From assembly GCA_965366625.1 (NCBI GenBank), contig CBDUGP010000002.1:160520-224519 (forward strand): a stretch of 64,000 bases of DNA, written 5' to 3'. Below, piece by piece: positions 28,429-37,519 of the stretch (position 1 is the stretch's first letter; every line of letters starts with the position of its first letter). A model generated the notes under the pieces. The model was given only the letters and a program-made list of their open reading frames with translations. It was not told the DNA's origin and did no database searches. This stretch comes from JAUIJL01 sp965366625 (lineage in GTDB: Bacteria; Acidobacteriota; Thermoanaerobaculia; Multivoradales; J023). A program made the position numbers and the translations under genes.

Positions 28429-28551
28429 ATGTAGGGGGCTTGTTCCCTCCCGCTCTTCCTTAAGGAGCGGCTCGGCTTCGCCTCGCCCGGGCGGGGGCAA
28501 GCCCGGGGCAAGCTACGCCCCTACATCCGGAGGTTTGCGGGCGTAGCCCGC
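28429..28551. repeat. REP-like palindromic element
   Basis: ATGTAGGGG (28429-28437) is matched by CCCCTACAT (28518-28526). Inside are GC-rich inverted repeats, including CCGCTC..GGAGCGG and GGGCAAGCCCGGGGCAAGC. A second small palindrome, GCGGGC-GTA-GCCCGC, is at 28537-28551. The 'taggggcgtagcttgcccc' style resembles the REP/REPIN elements that bacterial RAYT transposases mobilise. It lies between convergent genes, where such elements are usual. No RAYT gene is in the window. Confidence 0.6.
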
Positions 28552-28588
28552 TACTAAGTTCGGCCCATCCAGGGATGGACCTGGCTGG

Positions 28589-31348
28589 TCAGGAGAGTCC
28601 GAGCACGCTTTTTAAGCAGAGCACGAGTTCGACTTGGCGATAGGGTTTTTGTAGGAAACCCGCCAAGGATTCGTCATCGAAGCGCTCAGCGGCGATTTGC
28701 TCGCTATAACCACTGGAAAGCACGACCTTGACGGAGGGGTCGATGAGCCTCAGGCGGCGGAAGGTCTCCTGCCCATCCATCTTCGGCATGGTCATGTCTA
28801 GGATGACCACCGAGATTTGGCCTGCGTGCAAACCGTAGATTTCCAGGGCCTGCTCTCCCCCCTCCGCGTCCAACACCACCAAACCCAGCCGCTCGAGCAT
28901 TCTGCGGGCCATGTGCCGAACGCTGTGATCGTCATCAACCAGCAGGATGGTGCCCGGCATCGTAAGGCTGTCAGCGTCTGTTTGCTGAGCATCTTCTTCT
29001 TGCTCAACCTCGTCTACGCACGGCAGTAAAACCGTGAAGGTCGAGCCCTCGCCGGGCTCGCTCTGCACCTTGATGCCCCCGCGGTGTCCGCGGACAATGC
29101 CGAGCACTGCGGCCAAGCCCAAACCGCGGCCGGTGAATTTGGTGGTGAAGAAAGGATCGAAAATCTTCGACTGGATTTCTTCGGCCATGCCGATGCCGTT
29201 GTCGGAAATTTCGATGAAGGCGTAGTGACCCTTCGGCAGATCGTCCGCTAGGAAGGTGTCCTTCAAATCGTCTTGCTCGTAGAAGCCGGTTCCGGTGCGA
29301 ACCAAAATGACTCCACCGTCTTCGTCCAGAGCCTCCGAAGCGTTGTTCACCAAGCTCATAATGACTTGGCGGAGCTGGGAAATATCCCCTTCGACCTTGC
29401 GCAGATCTTTCGGCAGATGGAAGTTGAGAATCGCGTTCTTGCCGATGGAGCTATCCAGCAGGTGATCGATCTCTTCGATCATCACCGAGAGATCGGTGGG
29501 CTCTACCAGGAACTGGCCACGCCCGGAATATGCGAGCATTTGTTTGGTGAGATCCGAGGCGCGCACCGCAGCGGTTTCGATCTGCTCGAGATCCTTGAAC
29601 GAAGACGAAGCAGGGTCCAGATCCTGGAGCACCAGACTCGCGTTGCCCAGGATCACCATCAGCAGGTTGTTGAAATCGTGGGCGATACCACCTGCCAAAA
29701 CGCCCAGACTCTCCAGCTTCTGAGCTTGTCGAACTCGGGCGTCGAGGCGCTCTCGGTCTTCTTCCGCCAGCCGCTTCTCGTTGATGTCCTCGATCACCGA
29801 AACCCAATGTACAGCGCCTTCAATGTCGAGGCTTTGTATGCGGGCAATGGTGTGAAATGCGGAGCCGTCTTTTCGGCGATGGGTGAAGTCGCCGACATAG
29901 GTTCCGTGATCTTTGAGCTGGTGGGTGAGTTCACTGAGAGAGAAATCTTTGGGTGTGCCGTGGAGTTCGCTCAAATGCTGGCCGATCATTTCTCCCGGCC
30001 CAAAGCCGAACATTTCGTCCAACGCTCGATTGGTGTAGAGCACGAACCCGCCTTGGTTGGCGAGGGTCACTCCCTCGATCATGCTTTCCAAGACTTGGGA
30101 TTGGATCTTGTGGATTCGCTCCGAGCGTTTTCGTTCGGTGATGTCCTGACCGATGCAACTGAGGGAAACCGTGCTGCCGTCTTGTAGGTGGGCGTTGACG
30201 GTCCATAGGAGGTCATGGATTTCACCGGTGCGGCTGACCAACCTATTCTCGAAGTGAACATCGGTAGGCGTTCCCATGCGCCAGATCTCGAGCTGTTGTT
30301 GGGTCCGTTCTCGATCCTCCGTATGCACGAAATGGAGGAAGGGAAAGTCGACACATTCTTCGGGCTCCGAGCCGAGAATCTCTCGGCAAATGGGGTTGGC
30401 GAATTCCAGTCGGCCGTCGGGGTCAATTTGCAACACCAGATTATTGGTGCCCTCGATCAGCTCCCGGTGCCATTGCTCGCTGGAGGTGAGCCGTAGCTCG
30501 GTGTTGCGCCGTTCCGTGATGTCCGTGCACGTGGCCACGAAGCCGAGTAACTCACCATCGGACCTAAATCGCGGCACGCCCTCGTCCAGCATCCAGTGGA
30601 AGGTTCCGTCTTGGGCCGCCATTCGATATTCGATTTTGAATCCGTGCCGGGCATGCAAGGCATCCCGGAAAGCTTCCAAATAGTCGTCGAGATCGTCCTT
30701 GTGAACATGGGCGGTCCAACCGAGCCCCAAGTCCTCTTCAGCCGGTCTGCCGGTGAACGAAATCCATGAGCTATTGAAATAGTCACGCTCACCATTGGAG
30801 CAGGAGGTCCAGATCAGGGCGGGTAGGCTGTCGACGATGTGGTGGAAGTGGGAGGCGCGAAGTTCTTTTTCGGCCTCCGGCGGGATGGGAAAGCTCTCGG
30901 CAGGACGCTCGATTCGAACGCTGCAGCGGTGTTTGCAGGATTCGCTGTCCACGGCCTCGTCGACGGCGGGCATTGGGGAGACGGCAAAGCCCAATCGCCG
31001 TGCGGGTTGGGTGTTGGTGTCTAGGTATTGGAAGCGGGTGGTTCCGTGATTGCGCCAGGCGTCTAGACAACTTTCTTGCCAAAGGCCGAGCAACTCTTTG
31101 CCCAGGTTGGAAATGGCTAGGTCGCAGCCATGGTAGGCGGATTGTGGGCCCTCGAGATTGAGCAGCTCGGCAAAGGCGGGAGTGCAGGTCAACAAACGTA
31201 GGTGGTCGGGGGGCTCCAGCTCTACCACGCCCAGTTGAATATCCGATGCCTCGAGCGCCGAAGCCAGCAGCGATCGGTTGCTCGAGCCGGCCGTAGATCT
31301 TCGGCCGGCTGGCTCGGATTCATGCTCTGACTGGCTGGGTTTGAGCAT
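28589..31348 (-). CDS. Hybrid sensor histidine kinase, multiple PAS domains plus receiver
   Basis: 919 residues with no transmembrane segment, so probably a cytosolic sensor. Order: a PAS-like N-terminal region (about 30-150), PAS at about 165-285 (ending DITERRNTEL), PAS at about 290-410 (ending DITERKRSER), PAS at about 415-535, HisKA with phospho-acceptor H557 in GGIAHDFNNLL, HATPase (DNGIGMAEE, GRGLGLAAVLGI), and a C-terminal receiver with phospho-acceptor D851 in ILDMTMPKMDG. No dedicated output regulator is adjacent; the receiver may pass the phosphate to a separate Hpt or regulator. The signal is unknown and no heme-binding motif was recognised. The ribosome site is weak. Confidence 0.92.
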   Translation of the reverse strand: MLKPSQSEHESEPAGRRSTAGSSNRSLLASALEASDIQLGVVELEPPDHLRLLTCTPAFAELLNLEGPQSAYHGCDLAISNLGKELLGLWQESCLDAWRNHGTTRFQYLDTNTQPARRLGFAVSPMPAVDEAVDSESCKHRCSVRIERPAESFPIPPEAEKELRASHFHHIVDSLPALIWTSCSNGERDYFNSSWISFTGRPAEEDLGLGWTAHVHKDDLDDYLEAFRDALHARHGFKIEYRMAAQDGTFHWMLDEGVPRFRSDGELLGFVATCTDITERRNTELRLTSSEQWHRELIEGTNNLVLQIDPDGRLEFANPICREILGSEPEECVDFPFLHFVHTEDRERTQQQLEIWRMGTPTDVHFENRLVSRTGEIHDLLWTVNAHLQDGSTVSLSCIGQDITERKRSERIHKIQSQVLESMIEGVTLANQGGFVLYTNRALDEMFGFGPGEMIGQHLSELHGTPKDFSLSELTHQLKDHGTYVGDFTHRRKDGSAFHTIARIQSLDIEGAVHWVSVIEDINEKRLAEEDRERLDARVRQAQKLESLGVLAGGIAHDFNNLLMVILGNASLVLQDLDPASSSFKDLEQIETAAVRASDLTKQMLAYSGRGQFLVEPTDLSVMIEEIDHLLDSSIGKNAILNFHLPKDLRKVEGDISQLRQVIMSLVNNASEALDEDGGVILVRTGTGFYEQDDLKDTFLADDLPKGHYAFIEISDNGIGMAEEIQSKIFDPFFTTKFTGRGLGLAAVLGIVRGHRGGIKVQSEPGEGSTFTVLLPCVDEVEQEEDAQQTDADSLTMPGTILLVDDDHSVRHMARRMLERLGLVVLDAEGGEQALEIYGLHAGQISVVILDMTMPKMDGQETFRRLRLIDPSVKVVLSSGYSEQIAAERFDDESLAGFLQKPYRQVELVLCLKSVLGLS

Positions 31349-31713
31349 TAAGGTCTCGCCGGAAAAGGAGCCCGATGCGCGGTCCCTCTCGACCTACCAG
31401 GTTCGCCGCCGTAACCGCCGGTTGGGCGAACTTGGGGCGAACCCTACATCTGAGTCCGGTGAAGAGCTGCAGAGCTACCCGGAAGTCTCAGGTTTTCGCT
31501 TCGGAGCCGATCGCGCGGCCCACACAGGCCACAGAGATTCTTCATCTAAAAGGCAAATACGTGAGCACACATCGAAAAGCAAAGGAGATCCATCGACACA
31601 AATCGACCGACGAACACCTTCAGCATATAAGCCCGGCGCAAAGTAGAGAACAAAGAATTTATCTTGACTATAAATCTGTTTCAACGGTCAGGGCTGAATG
31701 TACCCACGGCGCT
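31349..31713. promoter_or_regulatory. 365-base region between TPR operon end and histidine kinase
   Basis: No gene or RNA is recognised. The only signal worth recording is a minus-strand promoter candidate at 31656-31684, which would give the kinase mRNA a leader of about 300 bases. Short frames on both strands have no ribosome site or recognisable product. Confidence 0.4.
31656..31684 (-). promoter_or_regulatory. Sigma-70-like promoter candidate for the histidine kinase
   Basis: On the minus strand, TTGAAA (31684-31679), a 17-base spacer, and TAAATT (31661-31656). These match 5 of 6 and 4 of 6 consensus positions in an AT-rich stretch. Confidence 0.4.
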
Positions 31714-33414
31714 CTATTGGGTATTTGGTGGCAGTCGCCTGAGTGCCTCTTGAGCTGGTTGGAACTCGGGGTCCAACTCCATGGCCAAACGCAGCCGACC
31801 CTTGGCGCTGTCCAGATCTCCTCGCTGCAGATCCAGACCCGCTAGGCTCATGAGGGCACGGGCTTTCAGCGGATCCGAAACGGAATCATCTTCGACCAAC
31901 GCCGAAAGGTGAATGGCGGCCCGTTGCGAATCGCCGAGTTGTACCAAGGCGCCTGCGATCCGAAGCCGTTCGGCTGGATCCGTCGGAGGGTTTTCGTCCA
32001 GCAGGCGCGCCATTTCCGCCGCTGCTTCGTTGCGACGGCCTAGGCTCACCAATATTTGGGCTCGCTTGCCCCGCGCTTGCGGATGGTCCGGCTCTAAGGC
32101 GAGAACTCGATCGAGGCTCGCCAGGGCCTCGGCCAATAAGCCCTGGGATTGTTGGGCGTTGGCGAGAGCCAACCAAGAAGGGGAAAAGTCCGGGTGGGCG
32201 GCCAAAACCCTGCGCAGGGTCGTCACTGCCTCAGCGGCCTGCCCTGTTTGAAGCAGCAGAATCGCCAAGTCGTTGGCGAGGGTCGGCGAGCTGGGATCGA
32301 GTTCCGCGGCTCGACGGTAAAAACGGATGGCCGTCGGCAGATCTCCTTTTTCTGCCCAGCCTCTCCCGAGGGCCTGGTGGGCGATCGGATCCTGTGGCGC
32401 GAGTTCCACGGCTCGGCGGAACTCCGCGATAGCGGTGTCTATGTCGCCGGCGAAGCGGGCGTGTTGGCCGCGGGTGATAAAAGCCGCCGCGCCGGTGGTC
32501 AGCTCACCCAGACGGGCGTCCAGGGGATCGATGCAGCGTGCTCGTCCACCGATGCTCTTTTCTCGCTCTGCGCTACGCTGTAAGTAGACCTGGGCTTCTT
32601 TTTCTCGCCCGGCCCGTTTTAGAGCCTGTCCCAAAGGAAACAACACCTGCAACGCATCGCTTTGGATATGCAGGGTACGCTCGAAATGCTCCACAGCCTC
32701 CGACGGTCGATCTTCGGTCAAAGCCAGCTGTCCCAGCTCGAAGTAGGCCGCCGGGCATCGTCGATCGTCCGAAGCGGCCCGTTCGAGCCAGGATCTCGCT
32801 TTGTCGCCTTGGTTGGCCTGCCGCAGCACCCGGCCCAAACGCCAAGCCGTGGCTGTGTGGATGTGGTCGGTCTGCTCGGAAGCCGGGGCGGCATCGATTC
32901 TCTTCCAGGCGAGCTCGAAAAGCTCGATCGCTTCCGGCAAGCGCCCCAGCCGTTGGGCCACGGAGCCGGCGTAATAGCTCCACTCGGCAGAAAGGGGGTC
33001 AAGGCGGCGGGCTAGATCGTAGCTCTGCTGGGCTGCCGGCAAGAGATCGTAGGCGTGGTAGAGCATGGCCAGCGAGCCGATTTTCGCGCCCAGCTCGCTC
33101 CCTCTTAGCCCCGAGCCGAGATGTTGCAATGCGACCTCGCGAGCGTTCGACAGCTGAAGGCGAACGGACGGATCCATGTGGGAGAGATCGGGATCGGGGA
33201 GTTCGGACGCCGATAGCTCAGAGCTGCCGGCAGGTCTGTCGACTTCAACCGTCTCGAAATCATTCTCGGCAGCAACCGTCTCGGCAGCGTTGCCCTCGGC
33301 GACCTGGTCTGTACCCATGGGGTCCCCAGCCGCCTTGTCGTTCTTGTTTCCATCGCAGCCGATTATGAGGCTGATCACGAGCCCGAACGCGGGAATGAGG
33401 TGGCGGTGGGTCAT
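31714..33414 (-). CDS. TPR lipoprotein, last gene of four-gene lipoprotein operon
   Basis: 566 residues with a lipoprotein signal LIIGC (Cys20). The residue after Cys is Asp, which in E. coli Lol sorting favours retention in the inner membrane. After an acidic, repetitive linker (about 21-80) comes the TPR-lipoprotein family landmark with EWSYYAG at about 144-150, then TPR repeats and a PLGQALKR..DPLDARLGEL block. It resembles the proteins at 22375-24483 and 37516-39630. The ATG overlaps the CRTAC1 stop (ATGA). Confidence 0.85.
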   Translation of the reverse strand: MTHRHLIPAFGLVISLIIGCDGNKNDKAAGDPMGTDQVAEGNAAETVAAENDFETVEVDRPAGSSELSASELPDPDLSHMDPSVRLQLSNAREVALQHLGSGLRGSELGAKIGSLAMLYHAYDLLPAAQQSYDLARRLDPLSAEWSYYAGSVAQRLGRLPEAIELFELAWKRIDAAPASEQTDHIHTATAWRLGRVLRQANQGDKARSWLERAASDDRRCPAAYFELGQLALTEDRPSEAVEHFERTLHIQSDALQVLFPLGQALKRAGREKEAQVYLQRSAEREKSIGGRARCIDPLDARLGELTTGAAAFITRGQHARFAGDIDTAIAEFRRAVELAPQDPIAHQALGRGWAEKGDLPTAIRFYRRAAELDPSSPTLANDLAILLLQTGQAAEAVTTLRRVLAAHPDFSPSWLALANAQQSQGLLAEALASLDRVLALEPDHPQARGKRAQILVSLGRRNEAAAEMARLLDENPPTDPAERLRIAGALVQLGDSQRAAIHLSALVEDDSVSDPLKARALMSLAGLDLQRGDLDSAKGRLRLAMELDPEFQPAQEALRRLPPNTQ

Positions 33415-35312
33415 GGTTCACTTACCAGGGGCCCTGGCCCTTGAAGCCCCCGGCCTTGGATAAGGGCCGTATATTGGTTTGTGGTGAGTATTTCAAAGAC
33501 CTCCAGGGTACCGTCGACCCACCGAATTTCGACCTGTTGTGCTGAGGCTTGTTGTGCTGAGGCCTGTTGGGCTGAGGCTGAGTCGGCTTCCAAGACGACG
33601 AGCCTGCGTGGATCCCGGGCGCTGGCATAGCTGCCGTCAGTGCCGATTCGCACTCTGCGCGGAGAAATAATAGTAGCCCCTAGAGCGTCTCGTCCGTGGA
33701 TGTCCAGCAGACGCAGCCCGAGCCATCGACGGGAGCCGGAATGGTGATCCCCGGAACGATTGATCAGCAGTTCGAGCGGCCCGGCATTGTTGGAAATCAC
33801 CAAATCGGAATCGCCGTCATTGTCCACATCGCCGACGGCCAGGCCTCTGCCCACCGATTTTTTCGCGAAGGCCAGACCTGCCTTTTCAGGATCCATAAGC
33901 TCGAAGCCCGTGCCGGTATTCCGGTAGAGCTGTTTGTGCATTTTGAGCGGATGAGGCTCGCCCGCCTCGAGCTGCTCGGGAATTACCTTGACCGCTCCGG
34001 CCACCGCCGCGACGTCTAATCGGCCGTCCAGATCGACGTCTAGAAAGGCGACTCCAAAACCGGTCGAGTCCCAACTTGGGCCACCCAACCCGCTGGATCG
34101 GCTGCGGTCGATGAACCCACCACGACCGTCGTTGGCGTAATAGGTGTTGGTTTCCAGCTCCAAATGGGTGAGCAAAAGGTCGTCGTCGCCGTCGCCATCT
34201 GGGTCGCCGGCGACGATGCCCATGCCCGCCTCGGCTTGACCTTCTTGATTCACGGAAATTCCGGCGGGCACGGCTATCTCCACGAAACCGCCCGAGCTTC
34301 CCGACACTCGGTTGTGCCACAAATGATTGGGCATGCCGTCGTTGGCCACCGCTAGATCCAGTCGGCCGTCGTCATCGAAGTCGAAGACCACGACTCCCAG
34401 GCCGGCGGCCGGCTCGGCGACGATGCCGAGCTTGCGGGTCACGTCTTCGAAGGTGCCGTCGCCTCGATTCCTGTACAGGCGGTCGGCCACGGCGGGATGG
34501 GTCAAGGGACCGCAATAGTCGAGCATTCCAGTGAGTGATTTACACGGTTTAGCCCGGGCAATGCTGAAGTCCACGTAGTGAACGACGAAGAGATCGAGAT
34601 CGCCGTCCCGATCGAAGTCGAAGAAGGCCGCAGAAACCGACCACTTCTCCGAGCCCAGGGACGCACGAGTTGTGAAATCCTCGAAGGTGCCGTCGCCTCG
34701 ATTGCGCCACAGTTGGTCGGGACCGTCGTTCATCACATAGAGATCCGGAAAGCCGTCGTTGTCCACGTCGCCCACTGCCACGCCCATGCCGTAGCCATCG
34801 GCAACGATGCCCGACTCGGCGGTGACGTCGGTGAAGATCAGTTCTCCGCTGGGCTCGACCTCATTGCGGTATAAGCGATCGATCCAAGGTGGCTCAGGGG
34901 GCGTGAACACGGCCGCCTCGGCGGATTGGCCGGGATTTACCATCCGCCCCTGGACCACATAGAGATCGAGATCCCCGTCGCGATCGAAATCGATCCAGGC
35001 CAATCCGGAGCCCATCATTTCCGAATAGAGCCGTTGTCCGGTCATGCCGTTGAAATGTCGAAAGCCACCGAGGCCGGCGGCGGCGGTGTGATCTTCAAAA
35101 ATAGGTAGGGTCGAGTCCGGTGTTGGAGCCGGCACGCCGCCTTGAGAGCCCAGGGCAGTGGATTCCGTACGCTCAGCGGAGTCGGCAGATTTCTCGGCCG
35201 GTGCGGCGCATCCGACGACCATTCCGACCACGGCCAGTGCAAGAGCCGCCATTCCAAGCCCCGCCAGAAAGCCGGTCGGTTTCGTCGATCCGAGCGAGTC
35301 AGTGCCCATCAT
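33411..35312 (-). CDS. CRTAC1 family lipoprotein with repeat insertion in its ASPIC/UnbV domain
   Basis: 633 residues with lipobox VVGC. It has the same architecture as the 20570-22378 protein, including the HFNG(A/M)TG motif near the N-terminus and the paired Cys motif (PCKSLTGMLDYCGP). Repeated DxDxDGxxD propeller motifs fill the middle (DFDRDGDLDLYV, DVDNDGFPDLYV). The C-terminal ASPIC/UnbV domain is interrupted by three SAQQA-type repeats just before VEIRWVDGT. It overlaps the preceding sulfatase-fold gene and the following TPR gene by 4 nt. Two ATGs in tandem (35312, 35309); the first gives the overlap. Confidence 0.9.
   Translation of the reverse strand: MMGTDSLGSTKPTGFLAGLGMAALALAVVGMVVGCAAPAEKSADSAERTESTALGSQGGVPAPTPDSTLPIFEDHTAAAGLGGFRHFNGMTGQRLYSEMMGSGLAWIDFDRDGDLDLYVVQGRMVNPGQSAEAAVFTPPEPPWIDRLYRNEVEPSGELIFTDVTAESGIVADGYGMGVAVGDVDNDGFPDLYVMNDGPDQLWRNRGDGTFEDFTTRASLGSEKWSVSAAFFDFDRDGDLDLFVVHYVDFSIARAKPCKSLTGMLDYCGPLTHPAVADRLYRNRGDGTFEDVTRKLGIVAEPAAGLGVVVFDFDDDGRLDLAVANDGMPNHLWHNRVSGSSGGFVEIAVPAGISVNQEGQAEAGMGIVAGDPDGDGDDDLLLTHLELETNTYYANDGRGGFIDRSRSSGLGGPSWDSTGFGVAFLDVDLDGRLDVAAVAGAVKVIPEQLEAGEPHPLKMHKQLYRNTGTGFELMDPEKAGLAFAKKSVGRGLAVGDVDNDGDSDLVISNNAGPLELLINRSGDHHSGSRRWLGLRLLDIHGRDALGATIISPRRVRIGTDGSYASARDPRRLVVLEADSASAQQASAQQASAQQVEIRWVDGTLEVFEILTTNQYTALIQGRGLQGPGPLVSEP
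33535..33579 (-). repeat. Tandem repeat, 3 x 15 bp, inside CRTAC1 gene
   Basis: Three 15-bp units beginning TGTTGTGCTGAGGCT (33535-33549), with a few substitutions in units two and three. They encode the SAQQA repeats in the ASPIC/UnbV domain and keep the reading frame. Confidence 0.85.
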
Positions 35313-37519
35313 GAGCCGCCCATCCAGCCGGCCAGGGTGTTGCGGGCGAGCTGTTGTTGTTGCGGATTTAGATCCCCGGATTCAAGAGCCCGGCTCAGGG
35401 CGGCGATCGCGTCTTGTCGTTTGCCGTTGCGATCGAGTACGAGGGCGTAGCTGAGTTCGAAGAATCCGTTTCGCTCCTGGCTTAGGCCTAGGGCAAATAG
35501 ATGCTCGGCTTGTCCGGTATCGCCCTTCTGCATGTACAACATGGCGGCTTTGAATAGACCCTCGGGCCGGTCGTCGTAGAGGCCGCGGTCGACGAGATCC
35601 TGGAGGACGATCAAGGAGTTTTCGAGGTCCCGGCGATGGGCGAAGAAGTCGACCATCCGTTCGGCCAAGGCCAGATTGTCGGGCTCTAATCGACGCGCGC
35701 GGCCATAGGCCTGGGCCGCCCCATCCGGATCGGATGCTTCGAGGCTTCTGGCGAGCAGAATCCAGGCTTGAGACAGCTCGGGATATTGCTCCGTGAGCTG
35801 TCGGCTCACCGCCGCCGCCCGATCCATCTTCTTCTTGTCGATGAGATATTTCGCCAGCTCGTAGCGTAGGGGATAAACGCCCGGCAGGGCCTCTCCCCCT
35901 CGGACCAAGGCAGAAATCGCTTGGTCGGTCCGATTTCGCTCGACCGCAATTCGGTGCTCAAAGAGAAAGAAGGTCGGCAGAATTTGGTCCGCGTATTTCT
36001 GGCGCAGGGTGATCAACTCCCGTTCGGCGTCGTCGGTTCGGCCTTGGGTGATCAAAGCTTCGATTTCTCGTAGCCGGGCGTCGAGCACCAGGCCGTCTTT
36101 GGGATCCAAGGGAGCCCCCTTGCCGCGCCCGCCGCTCGACAAGTACCCCAGGCTCTCCAACTTTTGGGCGTCCTCGTCGGTCAGCTGCCGGCGATCCCCG
36201 GAATCGGCCGGACCCGAAGATCCGAGCAGGAGATCGCGCAGCTCTTGGTCTAGACGGTGGTACGTGCGGCGCTCGGCAGAGACCAGATTACGTTGTTCTC
36301 GGGGATCACGCTCGATGTCGTAAAGCTCGGGATTGGGAACCGAGATCAATTTTCGATCCCCGGAGTAGAGCCCTGTGAGCGGAGCCCAATTTCGGTCTTC
36401 TTGACCCAATAACGTTTCGAAGTAGATTTGGCGCGGTGCTGGTTCGGCAACCCCGTCCAGCAAAGGGGCGAAACTCGTACCGTCCATGGGCTCCAAACCG
36501 TCCACGGACTGTTCCACGCCCAGAAGCTCCAGCAACGTGGGTTTCAAATCCACCAAACCGATCCGCGAACTCACTACCCGACCCGGCTCGATGCCCGGAC
36601 CGCTCAGGATCAGCGGCACGTGAAGGGCATGGTGGTAAGCGGTCAAACCGTGGCCATGTTCGCCATGCTCACCGAAGGCCTCGCCGTGATCGGAGGTCAG
36701 CACCACCAAAGTAGAGTCCAAAAGGCCGAGAGAATCCAGATCGGAGATCATCTCGCCGATTTGGGCATCCACAAAGGCGACCTCTCCGTCATAGGGCTCG
36801 GCGTGTTGAGATCGATAGGGCTCCGGGGGCGAATACGGAAGATGGGGATCGTAGAAATGCGCCCAATAAAAAAAGGGCTTTGACCCGGAAGGCTGCTCCT
36901 TCAACCAGCGACGCCACTTTGCCAACACCTGATCCGCAGGAATCTCGGTGTTGAAAGCCCGTAGGATCTCGTCCTGGGCGAGGGTGTCGTCGTAGGTGTC
37001 GAATCCTTGGGCCAAGCCGAATTTTTCCAGCAGCACGAACGCGCCGAGGGCCGCGCCGGTGGCGAAACCTTGTCGACTCAAACACTCTGCCAGGGTCGTC
37101 TCATCGTCGGAAAGCACATAGGTGCCGTTGTTTCGCACTCCGGTGCGGATCGGCAGACGCCCGGTCATCATGGAGGCGTGGGACGGCAGGGTCATGGGCA
37201 CATGGCTCAGGGCTCGGTCCATTCGGGTGCCTTGCTGGGCCAGCCTGTCCATGGCAGGGGTCGCAGCGGGTGCATAGCCGTAGGCTCCGATCCGATCCGC
37301 CCTCAGGGTATCGACGGTTATCAAGAGCAAGTGGATCGGGTCGTTGCCGCCGCGCACCCTCGGTGATTCGCCATCATCCGTGCCTACGTCTGTGCCGATA
37401 TGGGGGCCGTCCGAGGTTGGAGCCGGGTCCTGTGGGGTGCAACCGGCACCCAGAACGGCAAGGCACACGACTGCGAGCAGAAACCGTCGCGTTTTCCCGT
37501 TGCCCCGTTCGGTGATCAT
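35309..37519 (-). CDS. Sulfatase-fold (alkaline phosphatase superfamily) lipoprotein with C-terminal TPR repeats
   Basis: 736 residues with lipobox LGAGC (Cys27). The sulfatase-like domain covers about 62-420: LLLITVDTLRADRIGAYGY at the N-side metal site, then T110-L-P-S-H where a sulfatase would have C/S-x-P-x-R, and TSDHGEAFGEHGEHGHG for the second metal site. Thr at the nucleophile position is as in phosphoglycerol/phosphoethanolamine transferases of the same superfamily, so a phosphotransfer role is possible and formylglycine chemistry is unlikely. Residues about 470-730 are TPR repeats. Both gene junctions are ATGA overlaps. Confidence 0.87.
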   Translation of the reverse strand: MITERGNGKTRRFLLAVVCLAVLGAGCTPQDPAPTSDGPHIGTDVGTDDGESPRVRGGNDPIHLLLITVDTLRADRIGAYGYAPAATPAMDRLAQQGTRMDRALSHVPMTLPSHASMMTGRLPIRTGVRNNGTYVLSDDETTLAECLSRQGFATGAALGAFVLLEKFGLAQGFDTYDDTLAQDEILRAFNTEIPADQVLAKWRRWLKEQPSGSKPFFYWAHFYDPHLPYSPPEPYRSQHAEPYDGEVAFVDAQIGEMISDLDSLGLLDSTLVVLTSDHGEAFGEHGEHGHGLTAYHHALHVPLILSGPGIEPGRVVSSRIGLVDLKPTLLELLGVEQSVDGLEPMDGTSFAPLLDGVAEPAPRQIYFETLLGQEDRNWAPLTGLYSGDRKLISVPNPELYDIERDPREQRNLVSAERRTYHRLDQELRDLLLGSSGPADSGDRRQLTDEDAQKLESLGYLSSGGRGKGAPLDPKDGLVLDARLREIEALITQGRTDDAERELITLRQKYADQILPTFFLFEHRIAVERNRTDQAISALVRGGEALPGVYPLRYELAKYLIDKKKMDRAAAVSRQLTEQYPELSQAWILLARSLEASDPDGAAQAYGRARRLEPDNLALAERMVDFFAHRRDLENSLIVLQDLVDRGLYDDRPEGLFKAAMLYMQKGDTGQAEHLFALGLSQERNGFFELSYALVLDRNGKRQDAIAALSRALESGDLNPQQQQLARNTLAGWMGGS

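Noticed and set aside
31375..31845. Plus-strand frame of about 156 codons before the TPR operon end.
   Set aside because: No ribosome site at its start, no domain, and it runs into the conserved TPR gene on the other strand.
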